A DNA stretch of 64,000 nucleotides from Solidesulfovibrio sp. (GCF_038562415.1 NZ_JBCFBA010000004.1:62001-126000); one strand, 5' to 3'. Shown: positions 47,201 to 55,494, numbered from the stretch's first letter. Numbers and translations: made by a program. Notes: a model not told the origin generated them from the letters alone.

Positions 47201-48720
47201 GGTGCATCCTTGGAAAGCGGCAGGCGGATGACGAAACAGGCCCCGGGACCGTGGCCGGGATCACATCCCTCCCCGGGCGCTTCGCCCACGGCCTCCGCCT
47301 GGTCCGGGGACTCAAGCGTGAGGGTGCCGCCGTGCCGAGCAACGATGGCCGCCGACACGGCGAGCCCGAGCCCGGTGCCGCTTCCGGAAGGTTTGGTGGT
47401 GAAGAAGGGATCGAAAATGCGTTCGCGGTGCTCCGGCGGCACGCCGGGCCCGGTGTCGCGGACGGCGATGCGCACCGTTTCGCCGTCCGCCCGGGCGTCG
47501 AGGGAGAGCGTGCCTCCGGAGGGCATGGCGTCGGCCGCGTTGAGGACGAGGTTGAGCAGCACCTGGCCCATCTTGTCCGGATCGACGGACAGCGGGGGCA
47601 GGTCCGGGTCGAGCCGGTGCGCCAGTTCGACGTGTTGGCGCTGCAAGGTGAAGGCGACAAACGCCCGGGTTCTGGCGAACAGGTCCTCGATCGGCGTGGG
47701 GCGCACGGAAAGCGGCGTGGGCCGGGCGTAGTGCAACAGCTCGCCGACGATGCGGCGGATTTTCTCGAGCCCATCGTCGATGACCGCCTCGTGCTGCCGC
47801 CGCGTCGGTTCGTCCATGCCGCCGCTCGTCAGGTTGCGAAAGCACAGGATGACCCCGCCGAGCGGGTTGTTGATCTCATGGGCCACACCCGAGGCGAGCT
47901 GGCCGATGCTGGCCAGCTTTTCCGCCCGGTGCATGCCTTCGATCGTGCGCAACCGATCGCGCTCGGCTTTGCGCAGGCGCTGCACCATCCACAGGAAACT
48001 GGCCTGGAGCACGCCGATTTCGTCATCGCGCGCCGGAAGCTCGCCTAGGGGCGCGTCGAGGTCGCCCCGGGCGGTGATGTCGTTCATCGTGCGCGTCAGC
48101 GCTGTCAGCGGCCGGGAAAAATGCCTGCCCGCGTACCAGACCAGGGCAAGGGCCGTGAGCAGCAGCACCGCGCTGGCCCCCAGGACCTCCGCCCGCAGCA
48201 CGTCCAACCGCTCGTTCATTTCGCGCAGCGAATACCCGATCCGGCACGCGCCCCAGCGTTTCGAGCCGATGGCCAACGGGGCCGCGATGTCGAGATGCGG
48301 TCCGATCGCGGCGTCGTCGTTGCGGCTGACCAGGGGGCCGCTTGCGCCAAGCGCCGCAACCGTGGCCGGGTCGCTGTGCACCTTGCCGTATTCGCGCAGG
48401 TTGTTGTGGGCGATGACGCGCCCGGAGGCATCGAACACCATGAAGTAGACGATGCGCGCGTCCAGGCGCATCACGTCGGACACGAAATAGTCCAGGTAAT
48501 CGGCCATGCCGGAGGTGTCCACCAGGCCGAGCTCCTCATAGACGAGGGCGTTGGTGAAAAGCACGGACGAAACGCGGGCGATGTCGAGCCCCTGCTGCGT
48601 CACGCCGCGCAGCAGCAGCTCCTCTTCGCGCGCAATGATCACAACGCTCAGGATGCCCGCGAAAAGCGCGATGCAGGGCACCGCGAACAGGGTGAACTTG
48701 GCCTGCATGCCCATTTTCAT
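47197..48720 (-). CDS. Membrane sensor histidine kinase
   Basis: 507-aa kinase with a first transmembrane helix at residues 8-30 (FTLFAVPCIALFAGILSVVI), a periplasmic Cache-like sensory region (YFMVFDASGRVIAHNN), a second helix near 175-195, HAMP, HisKA with His281 in GVAHEINNPLGGV and a HATPase domain ending with SGSGTGLGLAVSAAIV. The start ATG overlaps the stop of the binding-protein gene (ATGA), a sign that the periplasmic binding protein presents ligand to this kinase. Confidence 0.92.
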   Translation of the reverse strand: MKMGMQAKFTLFAVPCIALFAGILSVVIIAREEELLLRGVTQQGLDIARVSSVLFTNALVYEELGLVDTSGMADYLDYFVSDVMRLDARIVYFMVFDASGRVIAHNNLREYGKVHSDPATVAALGASGPLVSRNDDAAIGPHLDIAAPLAIGSKRWGACRIGYSLREMNERLDVLRAEVLGASAVLLLTALALVWYAGRHFSRPLTALTRTMNDITARGDLDAPLGELPARDDEIGVLQASFLWMVQRLRKAERDRLRTIEGMHRAEKLASIGQLASGVAHEINNPLGGVILCFRNLTSGGMDEPTRRQHEAVIDDGLEKIRRIVGELLHYARPTPLSVRPTPIEDLFARTRAFVAFTLQRQHVELAHRLDPDLPPLSVDPDKMGQVLLNLVLNAADAMPSGGTLSLDARADGETVRIAVRDTGPGVPPEHRERIFDPFFTTKPSGSGTGLGLAVSAAIVARHGGTLTLESPDQAEAVGEAPGEGCDPGHGPGACFVIRLPLSKDAP

Positions 48721-49625
48721 GGCATGCCAGCCGCCCCGTCCCGGCCATGGGGCGCCAGGCCCATGCGTTCCTCCATGCCGCGGAAGACCTCGTAGACGGC
48801 GGTGTCGACCGGGACAAACCCATGGCGCAGCACCTCGTTCCATCTGGTGGACAAGGCCGCCACTTCGGGCGAATCGGGGTCGATGGAGAGCAGGGCATCG
48901 CGCAGCGCCTCGCGCACGGCCGCGGGCACGTCGGCGCGGGCGACGATGATGAAGCCGGGAAAGGGAGGCGTGGCCGCGAGCACGCGCAGCCCCGACCCCA
49001 GGTAGCGCAGGGCCATGGGTTCGCCCACCGCCCCTGCGTCGTATTCGCCCCGCAGCACGGCGCGGGCGACGGCGTCATGGGTGCCCAGGTTGTCCCAGCG
49101 GGCGAAATCGGCAAGTCCGACGCCCTGCCGTCTCAGGAAATCCAGGGGGGCGAGATGGCTGGCCGTGGAGTCCGGGGAGCCGAAGGCCATGCGCCTGCCC
49201 TTGAGGTCGGCCAGGGATCGGATGTCGGCGCGGTCCTCGCGCACCACGATGAGGCTGCGGATCGTGGGCGTGCCGTCCAGGCCCGTGACGGCGCAGATCG
49301 GCACAAGCGGCGTGCGCTCGCGCGCCTGCAGGAAGGTGCGGCCGGCAAGCAGGGCGATGTCCAGCGTGCCGGCCTCCAGGCGGTCCACGATGGCCCCGTA
49401 ATGCTGCTCCAGGACCAGCTCAAAACGCCACGCCTGCCGTGCGGTGAGAAAGTCCATGAACGGCTGGTATTGCTGATAGATGACCAGCGGATGGTTCAGG
49501 GTGATGACGCCGAACTTGTAGGTCTGCCCGGGCGTTTCGGTGGCGGCCCGGGCCTCGGGCGTCACGGCGCAAAGCACGACGCAAATCCGCAGGATGGCCA
49601 GCAGCGTGGCGAAGGCTTGCGCCAT
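48717..49625 (-). CDS. PhnD-like periplasmic binding protein, probable accessory sensor
   Basis: 302-aa protein with a signal peptide (cleavage near ARAATE, residue 28) and the phosphate/phosphonate-binding PhnD-type fold: YKFGVITLNHPLVIYQQYQP, DIALLAGRTFL, MAFGSPDSTASHLAPLDFL. No ATPase or permease gene accompanies it; instead its stop overlaps a sensor kinase start. Binding proteins arranged this way commonly act as the ligand-recognition part of three-component systems. The ligand is unknown; phosphonate, sulfonate or an oxyanion are possible. GGAGGAG precedes ATG 49625. Confidence 0.85.
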   Translation of the reverse strand: MAQAFATLLAILRICVVLCAVTPEARAATETPGQTYKFGVITLNHPLVIYQQYQPFMDFLTARQAWRFELVLEQHYGAIVDRLEAGTLDIALLAGRTFLQARERTPLVPICAVTGLDGTPTIRSLIVVREDRADIRSLADLKGRRMAFGSPDSTASHLAPLDFLRRQGVGLADFARWDNLGTHDAVARAVLRGEYDAGAVGEPMALRYLGSGLRVLAATPPFPGFIIVARADVPAAVREALRDALLSIDPDSPEVAALSTRWNEVLRHGFVPVDTAVYEVFRGMEERMGLAPHGRDGAAGMP

Positions 49626-49653
49626 GAACTCCTCCGGCCCGAGGCCCCGGCCT

Positions 49654-50094
49654 TCAGGCGAGAATGGTGATCTTGCAGGGGCTCGACCTGTTGATGCGCG
49701 CCACGAATTCCGGGACCGTGAAATCCACCCCCCAGCCGTGCGAAGGCAAAAAAACCTCATCCGCCGCGCTTTCGACGGCGGCCGCCAAGATTTCGCGCAG
49801 CGGCTCGCCCCAGCGCACGCTGAGCCGGGCATCCACCCCCCGCTCGCGAGCCCGCGCGAGGAACCCGCTGAGCTTGTCCAGGCATTCGCGCTCGCCCAGC
49901 TCGCGGATGTAGCGCAGGAACTCCTCCTTGTCGCTCTGGGTGGCGAGCTGATCGACCAAGCCATAATGCATGAGGTCCGTGGGCACAACATGCAACGCGA
50001 CGATGCTGTCCCCTCCCTTTGCCAGGGAAATGACCCTGTCCTCCGCCTGTCGCGCCTGCCGGGAGCCGTCGCTGCCGAGAAGGATACGTCGCAT
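49654..50094 (-). CDS. Universal stress protein (UspA family)
   Basis: 146-aa single-domain Usp: MRRILLGSDGSRQARQAED at the start and the domain-end PEFVARINRSSPCKITIL. The ATP-binding GxxGS-type loop near the end is replaced by LPSHGWGVDF, so nucleotide binding is doubtful. AGGCGATTCCC precedes the ATG. It lies inside the YeiH operon between the 32-aa peptide and the binding protein. Confidence 0.88.
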   Translation of the reverse strand: MRRILLGSDGSRQARQAEDRVISLAKGGDSIVALHVVPTDLMHYGLVDQLATQSDKEEFLRYIRELGERECLDKLSGFLARARERGVDARLSVRWGEPLREILAAAVESAADEVFLPSHGWGVDFTVPEFVARINRSSPCKITILA

Positions 50095-50156
50095 GGGAAT
50101 CGCCTCCTTGGGAAGTGCGGCCGCCGGAAGCGTCTTCCGGCGGCCGCGTCGCTGCC

Positions 50157-50255
50157 TTACGCAATGGCCTTGCAGAACACGATGACGGCGAAACCGAGAA
50201 AGATGACGACGGCGTCCTGACGGCGCGACTTGGAGATGGACTTGAAAAACGACAT
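50157..50255 (-). CDS. 32-aa membrane peptide of the YeiH operon
   Basis: MSFFKSISKSRRQ followed by one hydrophobic helix DAVVIFLGFAVIVFCKAI. AAGGAGCAAGCC is a strong ribosome site. The gene lies 23 bases after yeiH and before the Usp gene on the same strand. The basic N terminus and single helix suggest a small subunit or regulator of the exporter. No family recognised. Confidence 0.7.
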   Translation of the reverse strand: MSFFKSISKSRRQDAVVIFLGFAVIVFCKAIA

Positions 50256-50278
50256 GGCTTGCTCCTTGGTGGTTGGTG

Positions 50279-51361
50279 TCATTTCATGAAGAAAAGGACC
50301 GCGGCCAGGGCGCCGACCGCCTTGAGGCCGGCCACGCCGAACCCGAACACGAAGCCCCGGAAACCGGCCGCCTTCAGGTCGGAGAGGCGGGTGGTGAGCC
50401 CGATGCTGGCGAAGCCGAGCAGGAAGGCCCACTCCATGAACATCTTGGCGAGCTTGACCTCGGGCTTGGACAGCACGCCCATGGTGTTGAGGCACACGAT
50501 GGCGATGAAGCCGAGGATGAACACGGGAAACTTGTCGCGGATCATCTGCAGCTTGTTGATCTTGGCCACTTCGTTGCCCAGTCGCGCTTCCTGCGAGGCG
50601 GCCATGAGCGCGAGCATGAGCACGACGAAGGGCAGGAAGACGACACGGCCGATATTGTAGATGCCCGCCACCGTTCCGGCCTCCGGGCTGTAGCCGAACC
50701 CGGCGGCAAGGACCTGGGCCGAGTTGATGATGCCGACGCCGGCAAATGCGCCGAACTGCTCCGGGGTGAGGTTGAACAGCCTGCCCACCAGCGGAAAGGC
50801 GATGAGCGCCAACAGGCCGAACATCAGGACCACGGCGATGGAATAGGCCATGTCCTCGTTTTTGGCCTTGACCGCCGGGGCAATGGCGATGGTCGCGGAG
50901 ACGCCGCACACCGACATGCCCGCCGCAAGGCACGCGCCGAGCGAGGAGCTCATGCCCAGCCTGCGGCACAGCCACATCATGACCAGCGCGGTGCCGAACA
51001 GGAACATCCCGATGAACACCAGCGCCTGGGTCCCCACCGACACGAGCCCCGCCAGCGAATAGCTGGAGCCCATGATGACGATGCCCGTCTTGGTCAGGAT
51101 GGTGGAATAGCGCAGCCCCGGGTGGAACACGGCGGGCACGCCCACGGTGTTGCGGATGACGATGCCGAAGATGATCGCCAGGATGAAGTCCTTAAGCGAG
51201 AGGTAGGACTTGAAAAAGGGATAGGCTTCGAGCGTGGGGGCCACGAAGTTGGCGACAAGGGCCACGGACAGCACCAGCAACAGCCCTGGCAGGCTTTCGA
51301 GGATCACCTGGGCGAATGCCTGCTGCATTCTGAGCGGTTGCGAAAGAGCGTTTTCTGACAT
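50279..51361 (-). CDS. YeiH-family putative sulfate/sulfur-anion exporter
   Basis: 360-aa inner membrane protein with about ten helices and the family segments FGIVIRNTVGVPAVFHPGLR, GMSVCGVSATIAIAPAVKAK and GVGIINSAQVLAAGFG. Members have been proposed to export sulfate or sulfite released by sulfonate breakdown, though transport is mostly inferred. AGGAGGCGCCC precedes the ATG, and a sigma-54 promoter starts about 23 bases before it. First gene of the six-gene operon. Confidence 0.88.
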   Translation of the reverse strand: MSENALSQPLRMQQAFAQVILESLPGLLLVLSVALVANFVAPTLEAYPFFKSYLSLKDFILAIIFGIVIRNTVGVPAVFHPGLRYSTILTKTGIVIMGSSYSLAGLVSVGTQALVFIGMFLFGTALVMMWLCRRLGMSSSLGACLAAGMSVCGVSATIAIAPAVKAKNEDMAYSIAVVLMFGLLALIAFPLVGRLFNLTPEQFGAFAGVGIINSAQVLAAGFGYSPEAGTVAGIYNIGRVVFLPFVVLMLALMAASQEARLGNEVAKINKLQMIRDKFPVFILGFIAIVCLNTMGVLSKPEVKLAKMFMEWAFLLGFASIGLTTRLSDLKAAGFRGFVFGFGVAGLKAVGALAAVLFFMK

Positions 51362-51395
51362 GGGCGCCTCCTGGGTGCGAGATTGTCAAGCCATG

Positions 51396-51411
51396 AGCAA
51401 GGGCGATGCCA
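51396..51411 (-). promoter_or_regulatory. Sigma-54 promoter of the YeiH operon
   Basis: On the minus strand TGGCATCGCCCTTGCT matches TGGCAYRNNNNTTGCW except at the R. Transcription would begin about 23 bases before the yeiH ATG. Confidence 0.85.
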
Positions 51412-51483
51412 AGCGCGCAATACGTGGAATATCCGTGTGCTACGGATTCTCAGCCGCGTTTTCTCCGGGCCGGACGGGCCGCG

Positions 51484-51527
51484 GCGGAACATGGCGGCGC
51501 GGCATGTTCCGCTTTGGGAACATGCGG
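51484..51527 (-). promoter_or_regulatory. Palindromic upstream activator sites
   Basis: Three GGAACATG half-sites in alternating orientation (51486-51493, 51503-51510, 51517-51524) form two overlapping inverted repeats, one with 10-bp arms GCGGAACATG/CATGTTCCGC and one with 9-bp arms GCATGTTCC/GGAACATGC. They lie about 75-115 bases upstream of the -24 element, the usual place for an NtrC-family enhancer. Confidence 0.75.
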
Positions 51528-51829
51528 AAACCGCGGTCCAGGCCAGCCCGATCCGCGCGAAATGCTCGCCCCACGCAACAAAAAAGCCCTCCCCACGGAA
51601 TAAACACCCTCCCGCCGTCGTATATTTTCAGGAAGGGGTTACCCGGGCGCAGCGGCTTCCCCGGGCCGGGACACGCCGCCCCGACCGGAGGGCATCGGCC
51701 TGGCTACCGTCGGCCGGAAGCGGCGGCCCGCAACCGGGCTCGCCCCCAGGAAGCGGGATGGGCATGGACCGTGCGCCCTTGTCCAGGGCAACCCTTCAAC
51801 ACCACGAACAACCGACTTGGGAGAACACG
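51528..51829 (+). other. GC-rich leader region before the AcfC-like gene
   Basis: Some 300 bases without a gene. From about 51640 to 51770 the sequence is rich in complementary G/C runs (CCCGGG, GGCCGG, CCGGCC, GCCGGAAGCGGCGGC) and can fold into several helices. I cannot match it with confidence to a named riboswitch. A TATATT at 51621 could be a -10 box, but no good -35 is seen. Confidence 0.35.
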
Positions 51830-52606
51830 ATGAAGATGTGGACATTTTTTTGCTGTGCGCTGCTTGCCGCCATGGCCCTGGGGACGACGCCGGCCTCGGC
51901 CCAGACGACCATCCATCTCTACGGCCCCGGCGGGCCGTATCCGGCCATGCGGGAAGCCGCGGCGGCCTTCGGCAAGGCCAACGACGTCCAGCTCGAGGTG
52001 ACGGCCGGCCCGACAGGCAAGTGGCTGGAAAAAGCCCAGGCGGACGCGGACATCATCTTCAGCGGCGCCGAAAACATGATGACCGATTTCGTCAAGGCCA
52101 TGGACGGCCGCATCGAGCAATCCACAATCACTCCGCTCTACCTGCGTCCCTCGGCCATTCTCGTCCGGCCGGGGAACCCCAAGCGGATAAAGGGCCTGCG
52201 GGACCTGCTCAAGCCGGGGACGAAGGTCCTCGTCGTGCACGGGGCCGGACAGACGGGCCTGTGGGAGGACATCGCCGGGAGGAAAGGCGACATACGCACC
52301 GTCAAGGCGCTACGCGGCAACATTGTCGCCTTCGCCGCCAACAGCGCCGAGGCGAAAAGCCTCTGGGTCGAGAAAAGCGAGATCGATGCCTGGCTTATCT
52401 GGAACATCTGGCAGGTGGCCAACAAGGACCTGGCCTCCCTCGTGCCCATGGAAAAAGACTACACGATCTATCGCGACTGCGGCGTCGCCCTGACCAAGCA
52501 AGGCGTCGAAAAGCCCCTGGCCAAGGCGTTCATCGCCTTCCTCCAGTCGAAGGAGGGGGCGGCCATCTTCGCCAAGTGGGGCTGGTTGACCACAACACCC
52601 CGCTGA
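51830..52606 (+). CDS. AcfC-like periplasmic substrate-binding protein
   Basis: 258-aa protein with a Sec signal (MKMWTFFCCALLAAMALG, cleavage after ASA near residue 24) and a type II binding fold: TTIHLYGPGGPYPAMREAA, GPTGKWLEKAQADADIIFSG, LYLRPSAILVRPGNPKR, VVHGAGQTGLWEDI. It resembles accessory colonization factor AcfC, a lone binding protein related to oxyanion-binding proteins. No transporter genes adjoin it. GGGAG precedes the ATG; the long upstream open frame is ignored. Confidence 0.8.
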   Translation: MKMWTFFCCALLAAMALGTTPASAQTTIHLYGPGGPYPAMREAAAAFGKANDVQLEVTAGPTGKWLEKAQADADIIFSGAENMMTDFVKAMDGRIEQSTITPLYLRPSAILVRPGNPKRIKGLRDLLKPGTKVLVVHGAGQTGLWEDIAGRKGDIRTVKALRGNIVAFAANSAEAKSLWVEKSEIDAWLIWNIWQVANKDLASLVPMEKDYTIYRDCGVALTKQGVEKPLAKAFIAFLQSKEGAAIFAKWGWLTTTPR

Positions 52607-52680
52607 TGCCGCCGGAGAACCCGGCTCCGGACGCACTCCGGCACATGCGATGCGCCCTGCCGGTCCGGGACCGGCTCCAT

Positions 52681-52721
52681 ACAGGCGGGGAGTCCCGGCG
52701 TCGCCGGGATTCCCCGCCTGT
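52681..52721. terminator. Large hairpin between convergent genes
   Basis: ACAGGCGGGGA and TCCCCGCCTGT pair perfectly, extended inward by TCCCGG/CCGGGA across a G-T pair, giving an 18-bp stem between the converging AcfC-like and FMN-reductase genes. There is no T-tract on either side. Confidence 0.5.
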
Positions 52722-52742
52722 CCCAACCAAGGGTGCTTGCCC

Positions 52743-53360
52743 TCAACCGATGGGAAGCTCGGGCATTTTGGGGTATTCGTCCGCATACGGGCGCATGGCC
52801 TTGCCCACGCAGGCGATGGCTTGGCCCAAGTGGCGCATGTTCCGCATGGCTTCCACATCGCCCGACACCTCGCCAGGGTGAAGCCCGAAGCCCATGTTCC
52901 AATAGGACGAACCTGGAACGATCACGCCGGAAATCATGAACATATGGTTGATGGTGTCGAAGGCATGGGTCGACCCGCCCCGCCGCAGGGAGACCACGGC
53001 CGCGCCGATCTTGCCGTACAGGAGGCCTCCGTTGGCCACGGCGACCAGCCCGGTTCGATCGAGCACCCCCTTGAGCTCGGCGGTCACATCCGAAAAATAG
53101 GTCGGCGTCCCCATGATGACGGCGTCCGCTTCCAGGATCTTCTCCAGGCAGTCATTGAGCATATCGTTTTGGACTGCGCAGCGTTTATCCTTGTTTTCAA
53201 AACACTTGTAGCAAGCGATACAGCCTTTGACCTTTCCGCCCCCGACTTGGAGGCATTGCGTTTCCCATCCCGCTTCGTCCAGGGGGTTGAGGACTTCACG
53301 CAGCAGGATTTCCGTATTGCCCGCCTTGTGGGGGCTGCCATTGATGGCAAGCGCTTTCAT
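52743..53360 (-). CDS. Flavodoxin-fold NADPH-dependent FMN reductase / iron-sulfur flavoprotein
   Basis: 205-aa protein: MKALAINGSPHKAGNTEILL is the FMN-phosphate loop, CIACYKCFENKDKRC is a cysteine cluster that may bind an FeS centre or be redox active, and IMGTPTYFSDVTAELKGVLD is the flavin-binding loop. AAGGAG precedes the ATG. A perfect palindrome lies 14-29 bases upstream and a TetR gene is just behind, so the enzyme is probably induced by the TetR ligand, for example an electrophile or quinone. Confidence 0.85.
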   Translation of the reverse strand: MKALAINGSPHKAGNTEILLREVLNPLDEAGWETQCLQVGGGKVKGCIACYKCFENKDKRCAVQNDMLNDCLEKILEADAVIMGTPTYFSDVTAELKGVLDRTGLVAVANGGLLYGKIGAAVVSLRRGGSTHAFDTINHMFMISGVIVPGSSYWNMGFGLHPGEVSGDVEAMRNMRHLGQAIACVGKAMRPYADEYPKMPELPIG

Positions 53361-53373
53361 CGCCACTCCTTGT

Positions 53374-53389
53374 AGTCGACCAGTCGACT
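53374..53389. promoter_or_regulatory. Palindromic operator of the FMN reductase gene
   Basis: AGTCGAC-CA-GTCGACT is a perfect 7-bp inverted repeat just upstream of the FMN-reductase ribosome site, next to the TetR gene. Confidence 0.6.
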
Positions 53390-53410
53390 TGTTTGTTTTC
53401 AAAAAAAAAC

Positions 53411-53989
53411 CTACGTCAGAATCTTGCCAAAAACAAAATCGAGGAACCGGTCCAGCGGCTCCACGTTTTTTTCGGTCTTCATACGCAACAGCGCGCCCTC
53501 CCAGGCGTCCAGGATGAACCCGGCAGTCTGATCCGGATCGAGGCTTTTCGGAATGTCACCCTGCCCTTGGGCTTCCCTGAGGAGGGAGGCGATGCCGGAA
53601 CCTATGGAGCCCAAGGCCTGTTGCAACCGCTCCCGCATGCGCGCAGACAGGTCGCTCATTTCTTGGGCAAGGTTTCCAAGGGGGCAGCCGCCCTCGCACC
53701 CTTCGCTGGCCCGGATGTCGCGATGGGTCTCGAAGGCTTTGCGGAGCCTTCGCAGCGCGGACGCGTCGCCGGCAGCCCCCTTGAGCGAAACGTTTTCGGA
53801 GAGCGCCTGGGCATAGTGGTCGATCAGGGCCAACCCGAAGTCTTCCTTGGACTTGAAATAGAAATAGAACGAACCCTTAGGCACCTCGGCCGCGTCCAGG
53901 ATTTCCTTGAGCCCGGTGCGGTGAAAGCCCTGGCGGTAAATGAGGGGGGCAGCCGCGGTGATGATGTTTTTGGCGACGTTTTGCTTCAC
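53411..53989 (-). CDS. TetR-family repressor (YxaF/LmrA type)
   Basis: 192-aa regulator. The N-terminal helix-turn-helix is seen in GFHRTGLKEILDAAEVPKGS and FYFYFKSKEDFGLALID; the ligand domain has the YxaF-type EGGCPLGNLAQEMSD segment whose cysteines could sense electrophiles. The start is GTG at 53989 (VKQNVAKNIITAA); no better ATG exists. The gene lies 50 bases upstream of the FMN reductase on the same strand, so both may be in one unit under TetR control. Confidence 0.87.
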   Translation of the reverse strand: MKQNVAKNIITAAAPLIYRQGFHRTGLKEILDAAEVPKGSFYFYFKSKEDFGLALIDHYAQALSENVSLKGAAGDASALRRLRKAFETHRDIRASEGCEGGCPLGNLAQEMSDLSARMRERLQQALGSIGSGIASLLREAQGQGDIPKSLDPDQTAGFILDAWEGALLRMKTEKNVEPLDRFLDFVFGKILT

Positions 53990-54000
53990 GGGGATGCTAA

Positions 54001-54015
54001 TAGACCGCCCGTCTA
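54001..54015. promoter_or_regulatory. Palindromic operator of the TetR gene
   Basis: TAGAC-CGCCC-GTCTA, a perfect 5-bp-arm palindrome 12-26 bases upstream of the TetR GTG, resembling the AGACC-type sites of this repressor class and sharing the GAC/GTC arms of the operator at 53374. Confidence 0.55.
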
Positions 54016-54128
54016 TAACGGTCAAGCCTTTTCCCACGGGGCTGCCGTCACCCCTGCGCGAAGATCGGGAGGCGTCCCGTGGCCCGCTTGTCTTCGCTCG
54101 CGCGGCCCCCTGGCCGCCGCTTCGCGAT

Positions 54129-54881
54129 CTACAATTTGCCTTGCATGCGGATGCGGTTGGCAAGGGAACGCAACTCCGACTCTGAAAAACCACCGGCCAG
54201 GGCATAGCCCGCCGCCACATCCCGCCAGGAGATGGCCGCTCCGGAGGCCGTGCGCTCATAGCGCATCCTGTCCGGTTCGCCGGCCGGCAAATCGTTGCGC
54301 ACATACAGCACGATCCGCCGCCCCTGGGCGTTTTCGTACATAAGCATGCCCGCGGGCCGGCCCTCGCCCACCATCAACCGTCCGCCGACCAGCCGGAATC
54401 CGGCCTGGCCCAATTCCGGGATGGGGAAATCCATGTTCATGCGGTTGGACAGCCAGGCCGCCAGGCGATCCGACTCGGTCATCTCCACGGGATGCACCAT
54501 GTCCGGCGCGAAGACCTGGTAGGCCGACGCGGCATGCCGGGCCAAGGCCTGCATTTCCGAGCCGTCGCGCGGCAGGAAGCCGCGAGACATCCAGCCGCCG
54601 GCGCCTCCCAGCAACAGCCCGGCAAACGCGGCCGCCACGGCCAGCCGCCACAGCGAGCGACGGCGCGCCGTTTGGGGCTGGGGCGGCGGCAGAGACTCGT
54701 CCTGGGCGAAGGCGGCGCGCAGGGCCGCGTTGATGGCCCGGTAATCCCGCACCTGCTCGGCCGCCTGGGGATTGGCCAGCAGATAGGCCTCGACCTCGGC
54801 TGTCCGGTCCAACGGCAATTGCCCGTCGGCTAAGGCGTGGATATCATCGACGCCGATGGCGCGCTGTCGTGTTTTGCTCAT
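54129..54881 (-). CDS. Membrane anti-sigma factor
   Basis: 250-aa protein: a cytosolic N-terminal sigma-binding part (VDDIHALADGQLPLDRTAEV; no zinc-binding cysteines), one transmembrane helix at about residues 78-98 (LAVAAAFAGLLLGGAGGW) and a periplasmic C-terminal domain. It begins 19 bases after the ECF sigma gene, the standard sigma/anti-sigma arrangement. Confidence 0.87.
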   Translation of the reverse strand: MSKTRQRAIGVDDIHALADGQLPLDRTAEVEAYLLANPQAAEQVRDYRAINAALRAAFAQDESLPPPQPQTARRRSLWRLAVAAAFAGLLLGGAGGWMSRGFLPRDGSEMQALARHAASAYQVFAPDMVHPVEMTESDRLAAWLSNRMNMDFPIPELGQAGFRLVGGRLMVGEGRPAGMLMYENAQGRRIVLYVRNDLPAGEPDRMRYERTASGAAISWRDVAAGYALAGGFSESELRSLANRIRMQGKL

Positions 54882-54900
54882 GGTTTCCGCCCTCCCCTGG

Positions 54901-55410
54901 TCACTTCACCCGCCGCATGGCCGGCGCGGGCTCGGCCATGCCAAGCAGTCTGCGCAACTGCTCCCTGCCGCGATGGAGGCGGGACATCAAGGTGCCAAGC
55001 GGGATGCCCAGCACCTCGGCCGCATCCCTGTAGCTCATTTCCTCGACCCCCACGAGCAGGACGGCCATGCGCTGGTCTTCCGGCAGTTCCCGCGCCGCCG
55101 CCAAAACGCGTTGCGCGTCCAAACGCGACTCCTGATTGTCGTGTGTCGCGGCGGCCATGGAATCGGTCAACGACACGGCCGCGGGTTCGTCGGCGCGTCG
55201 TCGGACCCCGCTGACATGCAGATTGTGCATGATGGCCAGCAGCCAAGGACGCAACCGCCGGTCGCGCTGCCATTGGTTAAACCGGCACAGCGCACGTTCC
55301 AAACAGCTTTGGACCAAATCCTCGGCCGCCTGCGGGTCGCGCAGGAGCGCGCGCGCGTACCGGCGCAAATGCGGAATTTCCGCCAGCAGTTGCGAAGTCT
55401 CCTTATCCAT
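54901..55410 (-). CDS. ECF sigma factor
   Basis: 169-aa sigma-70 family protein with only regions 2 and 4. Region 2: YARALLRDPQAAEDLVQSCL and RPWLLAIMHNLHVSGVRR. Region 4: LPEDQRMAVLLVGVEEMSYR and VLGIPLGTLMSRLHRGREQL. ATG 55410 is chosen over one eight codons upstream by fit to family N termini. Cotranscribed with the anti-sigma gene. Confidence 0.92.
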   Translation of the reverse strand: MDKETSQLLAEIPHLRRYARALLRDPQAAEDLVQSCLERALCRFNQWQRDRRLRPWLLAIMHNLHVSGVRRRADEPAAVSLTDSMAAATHDNQESRLDAQRVLAAARELPEDQRMAVLLVGVEEMSYRDAAEVLGIPLGTLMSRLHRGREQLRRLLGMAEPAPAMRRVK

Positions 55411-55438
55411 CCCATCCTCGTGCGCGGCGTGCACAACA

Positions 55439-55465
55439 TATACGCCTGCGAGCTCCCTTTATTCC
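55439..55465 (-). promoter_or_regulatory. Candidate ECF-type autoregulatory promoter
   Basis: On the minus strand GGAATAA and CGTATA are separated by about 15 bases, the form of many ECF-sigma promoters, ending about 28 bases before the sigma gene ATG. Only one instance is visible, so it is tentative. Confidence 0.4.
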
Positions 55466-55494
55466 TCGCCCCCGAGCAAGAAGGGTCCCCCCGG

